Shown here one piece after another: positions 15,472-23,074 of a DNA stretch of 32,610 bases. A program made the translations under genes and the position numbers. The notes below the pieces were generated by a model. The model saw nothing but the letters and a program-made list of their open reading frames with translations. It was not told where the DNA came from and ran no database searches. This DNA is from Actinorhabdospora filicis. GTDB taxonomy: Bacteria > Actinomycetota > Actinomycetes > Mycobacteriales > Micromonosporaceae. The first letter of the stretch is position 1, and each line of letters opens with the position of its first letter. Location of the stretch: contig NZ_BSTX01000010.1 of NCBI RefSeq assembly GCF_030269765.1, positions 1 to 32,610 of the forward strand, given 5' to 3'.

Positions 15472-16233
15472 TTAATTGGAAAGCCACGCAACGTGATCTT
15501 TGAGCAGGGCGAAACCGACGAACGCCACGATGTCCAGCAAGGTGTGCGCCACGATGAGCGGACCGATTCGTCCGGTACGCCGGTACCAGAGCGCGAATAT
15601 CACGCCCATGACCGCGTTGCCGACGAATCCGCCGAAGCCCTGGTAGAGGTGGTAGGAACCGCGCAGGATCGAGCTGGCGGCGATGGTCGCGACGACTCCG
15701 GCACGCATTTGCCGCATTCTGGTCATGAGGTAGCCCACGACCACGACCTCTTCCAGGATCGCGTTCTGCGCCGCCGACAGGATCAGCACTGGCACCGCCC
15801 ACCACTGGGAAGGCAGGTCGGCGGCCACCACGGTGGTGTTCAGGCCCATTTCCCGGGCGGCGAAATAGAGCGCCAATCCCGGAATACCGATCACGGCGGC
15901 CAGTCCCGCGCCACTTGACAGGTCGAAGAACGGGCGTTTCACGTCGAGCCCCAGCGTCCGCCACGGGCTCGTCCCGTCCCGCGACAGCAGGTGCACCGCC
16001 AGCGCGGCCGGCACGAGCGCGAAGAAGATGCCCAGGACCTGGTAGGTCAGGTCCAGCCACGGCCGCGGCGAGGCCGAGGCGTTCAGGGTGGACGTGGCGC
16101 TGGCCAGCCCGCCGGGCGCGGTCAGCTTGGCGATGATGCTGACCAGCGAGTACACCGCCGACTTGCCGAGGGACACCGCGAGCACGAGGAAGACCTCGGC
16201 GCGCAGGACGCGATGCGACGGTGTCTCGGTCAT
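15472..16233 (-). CDS. CPBP family intramembrane protease-like protein
   Basis: 253 residues from ATG 16233; a longer frame opens at GTG 16302, but its first 23 residues look non-coding and MTETPSHRVLRAEVF is a better start. The protein has about six to eight membrane helices. The CPBP (Abi) motif 1 appears as ILEEVVVVGYLMTR. The Glu pair is present, but the Arg of the usual EExxxR is replaced by Val, a variant I recall from actinomycetes. Motif 2 is the SYHLYQGFGGFVGN block with the expected His, and the last helix has a His in IVAHTLLDIVAF. Such proteins cleave prenylated or membrane substrates or act in self-immunity. The target is unknown. Confidence 0.88.
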   Translation of the reverse strand: MTETPSHRVLRAEVFLVLAVSLGKSAVYSLVSIIAKLTAPGGLASATSTLNASASPRPWLDLTYQVLGIFFALVPAALAVHLLSRDGTSPWRTLGLDVKRPFFDLSSGAGLAAVIGIPGLALYFAAREMGLNTTVVAADLPSQWWAVPVLILSAAQNAILEEVVVVGYLMTRMRQMRAGVVATIAASSILRGSYHLYQGFGGFVGNAVMGVIFALWYRRTGRIGPLIVAHTLLDIVAFVGFALLKDHVAWLSN

Positions 16234-16314
16234 GCCGGGCAGCCTACGTGGTGCGACGCGCGTCACGTTCGGACAACCTCGCGGGGAGATGGTCTCGTCC
16301 ACCCCGTGAGCAGT

Positions 16315-16370
16315 CAGACCGTTCTGCGCCCTACTTCGTATACTGTCCCGGCCGCGGCCTCAGCCGCGGC
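16315..16370 (+). promoter_or_regulatory. Promoter and leader hairpin of the 16389 gene
   Basis: TATACT (16339-16344) is a near-perfect -10 box; the region about 18 bp upstream reads CAGACC. Seven bases downstream a perfect 8-bp stem, GCCGCGGC-CTCA-GCCGCGGC (16351-16370), lies in the presumed 5' leader, before GGAGGT. Confidence 0.5.
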
Positions 16371-16388
16371 ATGATCTGTGGAGGTACC

Positions 16389-18182
16389 GTGCGCAGTCGC
16401 TGGCGTGCACTCGGAGCCCGGCTGCGCCCGCACCGCCTGGCGCTGGTCATCTTCGCCCTGGCCTCGGTCTGGGTGATGTCGAACATGTGGCTCGATCCGG
16501 CCGGCCGGATCATGAGCAACAATCCCGGCGGCGACCAGGAGCTGTTCGAGTGGATGCTCCAGCACACCGCCTACTGCGTCACGCATTTCGAGAACCCGCT
16601 CGGGACGCACCTGATGAACGCGCCCAAGGGCGTGAACCTGATGGCGAACACGTCGGTGATCGCCATCGGCATCGTCATGACGCCGTTCACGCTGCTGCTG
16701 GGCGCGCCCTTCGCCTACACCCTGGCGATGACGATCGGGCTCTTCGGGACGGCCGCCGGCTGGTATTACGTCCTCGTCCGGCACCTGAGGCTGTCTCGCC
16801 TGGCGGCCTTCGTCGGCGCGGCCCTGTGCGCCTTCGGCCCGGCGACGATGTCGCACGCCAACGCGCACCTGAACTTCACCGCGATGATCCTGGTGCCGTT
16901 CATCATCGCCCAGATCCTGCGGCTGCGCGAGGACGGGCGCTGGCTGCGGTCCGGGATCTGCCTGGGCCTGCTGCTGACCGTGCAGATGTTCATCGGTGAG
17001 GAGATCGTCTTCCTCATCGCGCTGTTCATGATGGTCTTCACGCTGTTCTACGCCTTCGTCCAGTGGGACGACGTGCGCTCCTGGATCGGCCGCTACGCCA
17101 AGGGCCTCGGCATCGCCGCCGCCGTCGCGACTCCCCTACTGGCCTTCCCGCTGTGGTGGCAGTTCTTCGGGCCGCAGTCCTACGTGGGCATCCCCTGGGC
17201 CGCCCGCTCCTTCGAGGCCGACGTGGCGTCCTACGTCGCCCTCCCCACCGGCTCGATCGCCGGCACCCTCCAGCCGCCCGGCTTCGCGCTGCGGCACAAC
17301 CCGACCGAAGAGAACGCCTTCTACGGCTGGGGACTGGCGCTGCTGGTGATCGTCTTCGCCGTGTGGCTGTGGCGCAACCACCGCGCCCTGCGCGCGGCGG
17401 CGCTGGCCTCGCTGGTGTTCATCCTGTTCTCCTTCGGGCCCGAGATCAAGATCAACGGATGGTGGACCGGCATCCCCGGCCCCTACCGGCTCGTCGAGCA
17501 CATCCCGCTGATCGACTCGACCCTGCCCACGCGCCTCAGCCTCCCGCTGCTGCCCGTGGTCGCGCTGATGGTCGCCTTCGGCATCGACAAGGTCCGCGCG
17601 ATCGGGGCGGACCTGCCCAAGCCCCGCCGGGGGGAGAGCGCCGTCCGGCACCAGCTGCGGCTCGGCTGGTTCGCGGCGGTCGCGGTGGCCTTGCTGCCGT
17701 TGTTGCCGCTGCCGGTGGTGACTTCGGCGCGGACGCCGATTCCGGCTTTCTTTACCGATGGGGCTTGGAAGCCTTACGTTTCCGATGGCGGGACGCTGGT
17801 TCCGGTGCCGCTGCCCGGGGATGTGAACTGGACCGGGATGCGCTGGCAGGTGGCGGCGGACCTGGGGTTCGCGATTCCGCTGGGGGCGTTCATCGGACCG
17901 AACGTGAAGGACCACGACAAGGGGATGTGGTCGGCTCCTCGTAATCCGACGGCGAACTTGATTTTTTGGGTGACGCAGACCGGGCAGGTTCCGGAGGTTA
18001 CGGACGTGCAGCGGGCGCAGGCGCGGGTTGATTTGGAGGGGTGGAAGGCGGAGGTGGTGGTTTTGCAGGAGACGGCGGCTAATACGGCTCTGTTGAGTAT
18101 GTTGACGGACATGTTGGGGGAGCCGGTGAAGGTGAAGGATGTTTGGGTTTGGGATGTTCGGGGGTTTGTGGCGGGGGAGTAA
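16389..18182 (+). CDS. Large multi-pass membrane protein, possible GT-C-type glycosyltransferase
   Basis: 597 residues from GTG 16389, chosen because GGAGGT lies 5 nt upstream. About ten or more membrane helices occupy residues 15-460. An early loop between helices 1 and 2 carries acidic residues (NNPGGDQELFEWML), as in GT-C lipid-linked sugar transferases. A soluble C-terminal domain of about 130 residues follows. I recognise it as a type common in actinomycetes but not a named family, so the activity is inferred. Codon use changes sharply within the gene: upstream codons end mostly in C or G, but from about 17700 they end almost only in G or T. The same compositional shift continues beyond the stop. 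Confidence 0.75.
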   Translation: MRSRWRALGARLRPHRLALVIFALASVWVMSNMWLDPAGRIMSNNPGGDQELFEWMLQHTAYCVTHFENPLGTHLMNAPKGVNLMANTSVIAIGIVMTPFTLLLGAPFAYTLAMTIGLFGTAAGWYYVLVRHLRLSRLAAFVGAALCAFGPATMSHANAHLNFTAMILVPFIIAQILRLREDGRWLRSGICLGLLLTVQMFIGEEIVFLIALFMMVFTLFYAFVQWDDVRSWIGRYAKGLGIAAAVATPLLAFPLWWQFFGPQSYVGIPWAARSFEADVASYVALPTGSIAGTLQPPGFALRHNPTEENAFYGWGLALLVIVFAVWLWRNHRALRAAALASLVFILFSFGPEIKINGWWTGIPGPYRLVEHIPLIDSTLPTRLSLPLLPVVALMVAFGIDKVRAIGADLPKPRRGESAVRHQLRLGWFAAVAVALLPLLPLPVVTSARTPIPAFFTDGAWKPYVSDGGTLVPVPLPGDVNWTGMRWQVAADLGFAIPLGAFIGPNVKDHDKGMWSAPRNPTANLIFWVTQTGQVPEVTDVQRAQARVDLEGWKAEVVVLQETAANTALLSMLTDMLGEPVKVKDVWVWDVRGFVAGE

Positions 18183-18194
18183 GGGGTCCGGCTT

Positions 18195-18288
18195 CGCCGT
18201 CGCCGTCGCCGTCGCCGTCAGCCCTGACCGTCACCGCCTGACCGTCACCGCCTGACCGTCACCGCCTGACCGTCACCGCCTGACCGTC
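18195..18288. repeat. Minisatellite 1 (6-bp then 14-bp units)
   Basis: Four copies of CGCCGT (18195-18218) are followed by four full copies and one partial copy of the 14-mer CCTGACCGTCACCG (18223-18288). The full copies are identical. The array runs into TTTCGGCTTGCGGGCC. Confidence 0.95.
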
Positions 18289-18471
18289 TTTCGGCTTGCG
18301 GGCCGTGGGCCTCACCCAGCCCACGCCCCGGGCCGCCGGGGTCACGCCGTCTCACCGGGCCGGGGTTCACCTCACAAGGCCGCTCTCAGTAGCCTCCAGC
18401 CGCCTCGCCTTGGGTCTCACCCGCTCGCTGCCTCGGCCCACGCCGCCTTCTTCTCGCCTCTTTCCCGCCTG

Positions 18472-18570
18472 CCATCTCTCGCCCCGCCATCTCTCGCCCC
18501 GCCATCTCTCGCCCCGCCATCTCTCGCCCCGCCATCTCTCGCCCCGCCATCTCTCGCCCCGCCATCTCTC
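18472..18570. repeat. Minisatellite 2 (15-bp unit)
   Basis: Six perfect copies of CCATCTCTCGCCCCG plus nine bases of a seventh. The array ends in TCGGCTTGCGGGCC (18569-18582), the same 14-mer that ends minisatellite 1 (18291-18304). On the minus strand it would translate as repeated EMAGR, which I do not take as coding. Confidence 0.97.
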
Positions 18571-18791
18571 GGCTTGCGGGCCACACACCTCACCCCAACC
18601 ACGCCCGGCCACCAGGACCACCCCAGCCCTCCAAGCCCCCACCCCAGCGACTCCCCCGCCCTCAGCCCCGCACCACCCCGGCCCGCACCACCTCCGTCGT
18701 GCCTCTCCCCCTTGGCCCGGCCCTTCCATCCCCACCCTTCTCGTTCGGCGTGCTACCCGCGGATCTCCCGTCGTTCGGCCTCGCAGACGGT

Positions 18792-18855
18792 GAACGAGGA
18801 ACCTGGGGGTGTCAAGACGGTAGAGCGTGTCTTGACACCCCCAGAACCCTCGTTC
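18792..18855. repeat. Long interrupted palindrome
   Basis: Outer arms GAACGAGG/CCTCGTTC (8 bp), a symmetric AAC/AAC internal mismatch, and inner 16-bp arms beginning CTGGGGGTGTCAAGAC enclose a 10-nt loop. This gives 24 paired bases in 64. It has no T tail, and it lies about 600 bp from either convergent gene. A dispersed REP-like element is possible. Confidence 0.9.
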
Positions 18856-19020
18856 CAATGACCCGTCAGGCCGTACGCCAGAAGATCCAGCTCTCTTCGG
18901 GAAAGGTTGTGCGGGGCCTGGTTTTCGGGCCAGGTCTTGTTGTCGGCTGCGGGTTAGGTCAAGTGCCCTACCCTGCTGCGCATCGCACCCGGCTTGTGAC
19001 ATCGTCCCCGGACCTCGCCT

Positions 19021-19192
19021 CGGGCGGGCTTCACCCATCGCTGCCTGCCCGGCCCGGCTCTTGCCTTCGTCTCACCCTCACCGCACCAGGCTGCGCATCA
19101 CACCCGGCCCATCTACCGCCACCGGCCCTGTTCTCGGGCGGGCTACACCCACCACTGCTTGCGTGGCCCGGCTCTTGCCTTCGTCTCACCCT
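19021..19192. repeat. 58-bp imperfect direct repeat
   Basis: The units 19021-19078 and 19135-19192 share the start CGGGCGGGCT and the end CCCGGCTCTTGCCTTCGT followed by CTCACCCT. A few substitutions lie in the middle. Their starts are 114 bp apart. Confidence 0.85.
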
Positions 19193-19260
19193 TCTCCCCG
19201 CCCCGCCTTGCTCTGCCTCTGCCCTGCCTTGTCTGCCTCTGCCTCTGCCCTGCTCTGCCC

Positions 19261-19818
19261 CTACTCCTGCCCTCGTTCTTGGCCCTGCCCCATCTCTCGC
19301 ATCACCCTCGCCACGAACTCTCCCTTCGCGTCCGTGTACGCCTCGCGGTCGTTTCCGTGCTCTTCCGCCAGCCGCCGTTTCAGGTCGGCGTACTCCTTCG
19401 CCCTTTCCTGGTTCGCTCTTAGTGCGTCCCTGAAGTTCTTCTGTTCCGCCCATCTGGGGTGTCCTGCGGTCATCACGTGCAGGTGGGCTTGGCGGTGGGT
19501 GGCTTGTGGGTTCGTCTTCACGAAGAAGCGGCGCCAGGGGCGTCCGTCGAGTTCTGGTGGGACGTAGTGCCAGTCGGTGGGCAGCTCCATGTGGGTGGTG
19601 ATCGCGTCCAGGTTCGTGACGGATGCCATCAGGTCGATGACGGGTTTGGCCGCCATGCCCGGGATCGCCGTTGAGCCGACGTGTTCGATACCGTCCGCGA
19701 GCCAGGGTCGTAGGTGTGGGAGGAGTTCTTCGATTGTTTCGGCGGCTCTTTGCGGCCAGTTCGGGTCGTAGTCGTGGACGGTGAGGCGTTCGTACGCCCA
19801 GGCGGGGACGGTCGTCAT
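19261..19818 (-). CDS. GrpB family protein (UPF0157, nucleotidyltransferase fold)
   Basis: 185 residues from ATG 19818. The blocks VHDYDPNWPQRAAETIEEL, IEHVGSTAIPGMAAKPVIDL and the C-terminal FRDALRANQERAKEYADLKRRLAEE are the standard GrpB pattern. The GSTAIPG...K..IDL motif is the nucleotidyltransferase-like core. The cellular role is unsettled; some relatives act in dephospho-CoA metabolism as fusions. No clear ribosome site precedes the start. The gene follows the MFS gene by 20 bp on the same strand, so a shared transcript is likely. Its plus strand shows the same A-poor composition as the adjacent repeat region. Confidence 0.92.
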   Translation of the reverse strand: MTTVPAWAYERLTVHDYDPNWPQRAAETIEELLPHLRPWLADGIEHVGSTAIPGMAAKPVIDLMASVTNLDAITTHMELPTDWHYVPPELDGRPWRRFFVKTNPQATHRQAHLHVMTAGHPRWAEQKNFRDALRANQERAKEYADLKRRLAEEHGNDREAYTDAKGEFVARVMREMGQGQERGQE

Positions 19819-19838
19819 GTGCGGGACGCTAGTCGCGA

Positions 19839-21335
19839 CTACTCGGCTGCGGCTGCACCTGTGGGTGGGACGTTCCGCATGAGGCGGAGCATCAGGACCG
19901 CCACCAGGGTCAGCAATACGGCACTGATGGTGGCGATGAGGTGGAGGCCGCTCACGAATGCTTCTCGTGCGGGGGCGAGGACGGTTGCGGCTTCGGCGGG
20001 TGGGAGGGCGCGGGCGGTGGTGGCGGTTTCGACGAAGTCGCCGCCGCCCATGCGGGAGGCGTACACGGCGGCGGCGAGGCTGCCGAAGGCGGCGAGGCCG
20101 AAGGCGAAGCCGAATTGGCCGCCGGTTTCGTTGAGTGCGGCGGCGGCTCCGGCTTTTTCCGGGGGTGCGGAGCCGAGGACGAGTTGGACGCCGAGGGTGA
20201 CGAGGGGTCCGGCGCCCAGGAAGAGGAGCGCGAAGCCGATGGCGAGGGTCAGGGGGCCGGATGTGGTGTCCGTGCGGGTCATGACGATCAGTCCGCTCAC
20301 GGAGATCGCCAGGCCGACGGCGATGACGTGCGCCGGCCGGAAACGGCGGGCGAGCATGGGGGCGACGAGGAACGACACGGCGTTGGCGAGGATCGCGGGC
20401 ATCATCCACAGGCCCGCTTCGAAGGACGTGAGTCCTTCGACGAGCTGGAGGTCCTGCGTGATGAACAGCATCAGCGCGCCCATGAGGGTCGTGGCGGCGA
20501 TCGTGCCGCCGAGGGCGGTGGTGAACGTCCGGCGGGCGAAGAGGCGCAGGTCGAGCAGCGGGTGCTCCAGGCGTCGCTGGCGGCGGACGAAGGCGACGGC
20601 GAACGCGACACCGGCGGCGATCGCGATGGCGGGGACGGGGTGCCAGCCGTCCTTGGCGAGCTCCTTGAGGCCGTAGACGGTCGGCAGGACCGCGACCAGC
20701 GACAGCGCGACGCTCACCAGGTCCAGCCGCCCGGCGTCCGGGTCGCGGTACTCGGGCAGCAGCACCGGCCCGAGGATCAGCAGCAGCGCCATCGCGGGCA
20801 CCCCGAGCAGGAACACCGAGCCCCACCAGAACCGCGCGAGCATCGCCCCACCGACCAGCGGACCGATGACGGCGCCCGCCGAGAAGCACAGGCCCCAGAT
20901 GCCCAGGGCGAGGCCCATCTGCTTCGGGTTCGGGAACAGCGTCCGGATCAGCGACATCGTCGACGGCCCCAGCACCGCCCCCGCGATGCCGAGCACGGCC
21001 CGCGCACCGATCAGCATCCCCGGGCTGGTGGAGTAGGCCGCGAGCACCGACATCACCCCGAACGCGGCGGCGCCGATGAGCAGCAACTTCCGGCGCCCGA
21101 TGCGGTCGCCGAGCGTCCCCATGGTGATCAGGAAACCCGCGAGCAGGAACCCGTAGACATCGGTGATCCACAACTGCTCGACGCCCGAAGCCCCCAGATC
21201 GGCCGCCATCTGCGGCAGCGCGAGGAGCAGGACGTAGACGTCGATGGATATGAGCAGCGTCGGCAGGGCCAGGACGGCGAGCGCGATCCACTCGCGGCGG
21301 CCGGCCCTGACGGGGGTGAGGGTCGTGGTCGACAT
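19839..21335 (-). CDS. MFS drug-efflux transporter, DHA2 family (QacA/SmvA-like, 14 TM)
   Basis: 498 residues with about 14 hydrophobic helices, the DHA2 size. Helix 1 ends LLISIDVYVLLLALPQMAADL, the QacA/SmvA version of the family's LDxTVVNVALP motif with its intramembrane Asp. The loop 2-3 motif is GTLGDRIGRRKLLLIG. The antiporter motif C region reads GIAGAVLGPSTMSLI. These proteins export cationic dyes, quaternary ammonium compounds and similar drugs using the proton gradient. The ATG at 21335 has GGAAGGA upstream. A perfect 6-6-6 palindrome just before the ribosome site suggests control by a repressor, but no regulator gene is adjacent. The 3' half shows G-ended codons on the plus strand. 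Confidence 0.93.
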   Translation of the reverse strand: MSTTTLTPVRAGRREWIALAVLALPTLLISIDVYVLLLALPQMAADLGASGVEQLWITDVYGFLLAGFLITMGTLGDRIGRRKLLLIGAAAFGVMSVLAAYSTSPGMLIGARAVLGIAGAVLGPSTMSLIRTLFPNPKQMGLALGIWGLCFSAGAVIGPLVGGAMLARFWWGSVFLLGVPAMALLLILGPVLLPEYRDPDAGRLDLVSVALSLVAVLPTVYGLKELAKDGWHPVPAIAIAAGVAFAVAFVRRQRRLEHPLLDLRLFARRTFTTALGGTIAATTLMGALMLFITQDLQLVEGLTSFEAGLWMMPAILANAVSFLVAPMLARRFRPAHVIAVGLAISVSGLIVMTRTDTTSGPLTLAIGFALLFLGAGPLVTLGVQLVLGSAPPEKAGAAAALNETGGQFGFAFGLAAFGSLAAAVYASRMGGGDFVETATTARALPPAEAATVLAPAREAFVSGLHLIATISAVLLTLVAVLMLRLMRNVPPTGAAAAE

Positions 21336-21344
21336 GACGGGTCC

Positions 21345-21362
21345 TTCCGGTTGGCGTCAACC
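21345..21362 (-). promoter_or_regulatory. Operator-like palindrome before the MFS gene
   Basis: CCGGTT-GGCGTC-AACCGG is a perfect dyad with a 6-bp centre, ending 9 bp before the MFS start. Read on the minus strand it includes TTGACG. Its location and size fit a TetR/MarR-type repressor site. Confidence 0.5.
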
Positions 21363-21419
21363 GGTGGTCGGGGCATGTCTCGGGGGATCGACATTTTGGC
21401 AGGGTGTGACGTGCGCCAC

Positions 21420-21992
21420 TCAGTCCTCTTCGGGTCGCGTCCCCCTGGACGACCAGTGCGCGCCCGCGAAGAGCACGCCCGTCACGGCCACCACGCCGAG
21501 CGCCGACCAGGGCGCCCACCCGTCGTAGGAGTTCTGCGAAGGCCCGGCCCACCCGCCGGGATCGGCGTAGGCCTCGACGGCGGCACCGGCTTCGAGCCGG
21601 GCGCCGGTCAGCAACAGCTCACCCGGAATCCGCTCGCCATCGGGCCCGGCCAGCACGTAGCGCCACGTCACCGTCGCCCCCGTCGAGTCATCGACCACAC
21701 TGCTCGTACTGGCGAGCACGGTGCCTTGGACCTGCTCACCGAACAGGTCGAGCAGCAACGCCGTGGCGGCCACCGCGGCCCCCGCCGCCGCCACGAGGAG
21801 GCCTTCCACCCTCCCGTCGGCGCTCACGCGGAGCAGGACGGCGAAGGGCAGGAAACCCACCGCCGCCGCCGCCACCCACGTCGGCCACCCGGCGGGGACC
21901 AGGTTCGTCCCGGCTAGGACACCGACGACGGGCATGGCCAGGACGGAGGCGGAGATGAGGAATCGACGCGTGGCGGGTGCGAGCCGGTTCAT
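21420..21992 (-). CDS. Membrane protein, unknown function
   Basis: 190 residues from ATG 21992, chosen over the frame's first start at 22037 because the protein then begins MNRLAPATRRFLIS. Hydrophobic helices lie near 9-30, 35-50 and 58-76. A beta-type outer domain of about 80 residues follows (TVLASTSSVVDDSTGATVTWRY region), then a last helix near 160-178 and the tail SSRGTRPEED. The topology, three helices, an extracytoplasmic domain and one helix, resembles actinomycete DUF3592-like proteins, but I cannot confirm this. It is the last gene before the tRNA remnant and so the edge of the chromosomal part. Confidence 0.75.
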   Translation of the reverse strand: MNRLAPATRRFLISASVLAMPVVGVLAGTNLVPAGWPTWVAAAAVGFLPFAVLLRVSADGRVEGLLVAAAGAAVAATALLLDLFGEQVQGTVLASTSSVVDDSTGATVTWRYVLAGPDGERIPGELLLTGARLEAGAAVEAYADPGGWAGPSQNSYDGWAPWSALGVVAVTGVLFAGAHWSSRGTRPEED

Positions 21993-22040
21993 GCCCAACG
22001 GTATTCCGGCGGGACCACGTCCCGCTGCCCCGCGCATGGC

Positions 22041-22075
22041 ACACCCCCTGCCCGAATGCCCGGGTCAGGGGGTGT
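22041..22075 (-). terminator. Terminator belonging to the interrupted tRNA-Ser
   Basis: 10-bp stem ACACCCCCTG/CAGGGGGTGT with an inner CCCG/CGGG pairing. It lies just past the tRNA 3' end on the minus strand and marks the original downstream side of the tRNA gene. Confidence 0.7.
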
Positions 22076-22084
22076 CCTGTCGGC

Positions 22085-22139
22085 GGAAGCTGTGGGATTC
22101 GAACCCACGGAGGCTGTGACACCTCAGCAGTTTTCAAGG
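22085..22139 (-). mobile_element. Attachment site: 3' half of tRNA-Ser(TGA), left end of an integrated element
   Basis: Read on the minus strand it gives anticodon loop CTTGAAA (anticodon TGA), 3' anticodon-stem strand ACTGC, long variable arm (GAGG..CCTC), T arm GTGGG-TTCGAAT-CCCAC and acceptor strand AGCTTCC. The expected 5' anticodon strand GCAGT is absent; the sequence there is ACACC, and no D arm or 5' acceptor follows. A clean break at the anticodon loop, with the 3' half and terminator kept, is what tyrosine-integrase insertion into a tRNA 3' end leaves at the distal junction. The element therefore extends rightward from here. Confidence 0.85.
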
Positions 22140-22252
22140 GTGTCGAACTAACCCGAGTTGACCAGCGCAAACACGTCCTCTTCCGGCAGCTTTTCTCGGT
22201 TTTTTCTCAAGGCCACGGGGCCGCACCTCTGACGGTCCTCGTCTGGACGGAT

Positions 22253-22342
22253 TTACAGAACGTCGGCGAAACCCCAGTTGACCAGGACGGAGACGACGAA
22301 CGCCGCAGCAAGCAGAATGAAGCCGCTAACGATGACGTCCAA
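22253..22342 (-). CDS. 29-residue membrane microprotein
   Basis: TTG at 22342 is preceded by AAGGGGG. The product is one hydrophobic helix (VIVSGFILLAAAFVVSVLV, then NWGFADVL). It resembles the N-terminal helix of the 203-residue protein encoded at 22463-23074, which has ITGIILVLGFLLSIVANW in the same place. Both genes have the same TTG start context and share about 100 bp of upstream sequence. It is either a truncated paralogue or a genuine microprotein. Confidence 0.5.
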   Translation of the reverse strand: MDVIVSGFILLAAAFVVSVLVNWGFADVL

Positions 22343-22440
22343 CGACGCCCCCTTCGACGGCAAGAGACCCACTCATTAGAGTTGGGTGCTCCAGTGCAAG
22401 AACAACAAACGTAGCCGACCGCCACGCCTGTGAGGCATTC
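22340..22440 (-). repeat. Duplicated upstream region, copy 1
   Basis: About 100 bp upstream of the microprotein start are roughly two-thirds identical to 23074-23173. The blocks GCGGTCGGCTAC and GCCGTCGAAGGGGG are shared and lie at equal distances from TTG (71 versus 72 bases to the TAC box). Confidence 0.75.
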
Positions 22441-22462
22441 ACTGAAGACGGCGCCGCATGGC

Positions 22463-23074
22463 TCATTGCCTAGAGTGCTGCCAAACGATGTACTGAAGCT
22501 TTCCGGGAGCGTGAGAGCGCGGCAATTCCAGGATGCTGACGGCGGCGATGTGCCCCCCGTCGGTCTGGAAGCAGAACCACGAACCAGGGCCGTGAACCTC
22601 TCCAGTCAATTCTGAGTTCGGCCCTCCCAGCTCCGTCAAGCAATCGTCGAGAGTGGGCTCGCTGGACAGCTCACCGAGCTCGACAAGCAAGCGACTTCCG
22701 GGAACCAGTATCTCGGGCGTGTTGTCCACAAGCGTGACGTCGGGCTTGTCGATCTCCAAGCCGACCTCACCCGTTTCAAGGTTCACAGAACCCCCAAGCG
22801 GAAAGTCGACTACGCCCTGATACAGGACTGGGCGATCAGAGGGGTGAACGGCAGCCTCATCACTCGGCCCGCTCGACTGTCGTGGCTCGTCCTTCACACC
22901 GTCCCAACTTTCTTTGCAGGACTGGAGTGCCACAGTCACACAAATGATGATCAGGGCCAGCCCGAATATCCAGGCCATCGAGACCCTCTCTGGGGGCTTG
23001 ATCCAGTTGGCCACGATCGAGAGTAAGAACCCCAAGACGAGGATGATGCCGGTGATCACGAGGCCGGTCGACAA
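22463..23074 (-). CDS. Membrane-anchored protein, unknown function
   Basis: 203 residues from TTG 23074, with AAGGGGG 7-8 nt upstream. Two hydrophobic helices (about 4-24 and 33-51) are followed by Cys53 and an acidic, soluble domain of about 150 residues (to the C-terminus). That domain has Pro/Ser-rich spacing, then beta-type segments such as VDFPLGGSVNLETGEVGLEI and SRLLVELGELSSEPTLDDC. No family is recognised. It is the full-length partner of the microprotein gene downstream and the first sizeable gene of the integrated element. The lower GC content than the chromosomal part fits recent acquisition. Confidence 0.65.
   Translation of the reverse strand: MSTGLVITGIILVLGFLLSIVANWIKPPERVSMAWIFGLALIIICVTVALQSCKESWDGVKDEPRQSSGPSDEAAVHPSDRPVLYQGVVDFPLGGSVNLETGEVGLEIDKPDVTLVDNTPEILVPGSRLLVELGELSSEPTLDDCLTELGGPNSELTGEVHGPGSWFCFQTDGGHIAAVSILELPRSHAPGKLQYIVWQHSRQ

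Larger units (their letters stand above)
18183..19260. other. 1.1-kb low-complexity intergenic region between convergent genes
   Basis: I see no gene here. The plus strand is rich in C and T and poor in A throughout. It contains in order a hexamer repeat, two minisatellites (both ending in the same 14-mer), a long palindrome (18792-18855), a 58-bp imperfect direct repeat and a CTGCC/CTCTG tract (about 19200-19270). Long open frames exist on both strands, but they only translate the repeats. Confidence 0.75.

Noticed and set aside
18195..18570. CRISPR array
   Set aside because: The units are directly adjacent 14- and 15-mers with no spacers, and no cas gene is present.
18367..19038. 223-codon minus frame with repeated RGERW/EMAGR units
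   Set aside because: It only translates the minisatellite and low-complexity DNA. It has no ribosome site, and the repeats read open in more than one frame.
19941..21917. 658-codon plus frame
   Set aside because: Antisense to the MFS and membrane-protein genes; a Glu/Arg/Gly-rich shadow.
22207..22425. Minus frame starting MAVGYVCCSC in the duplicated leader
   Set aside because: Part of it resembles the matching frame of the second copy, but that copy lacks a start codon and soon stops. The similarity is explained by the DNA duplication.
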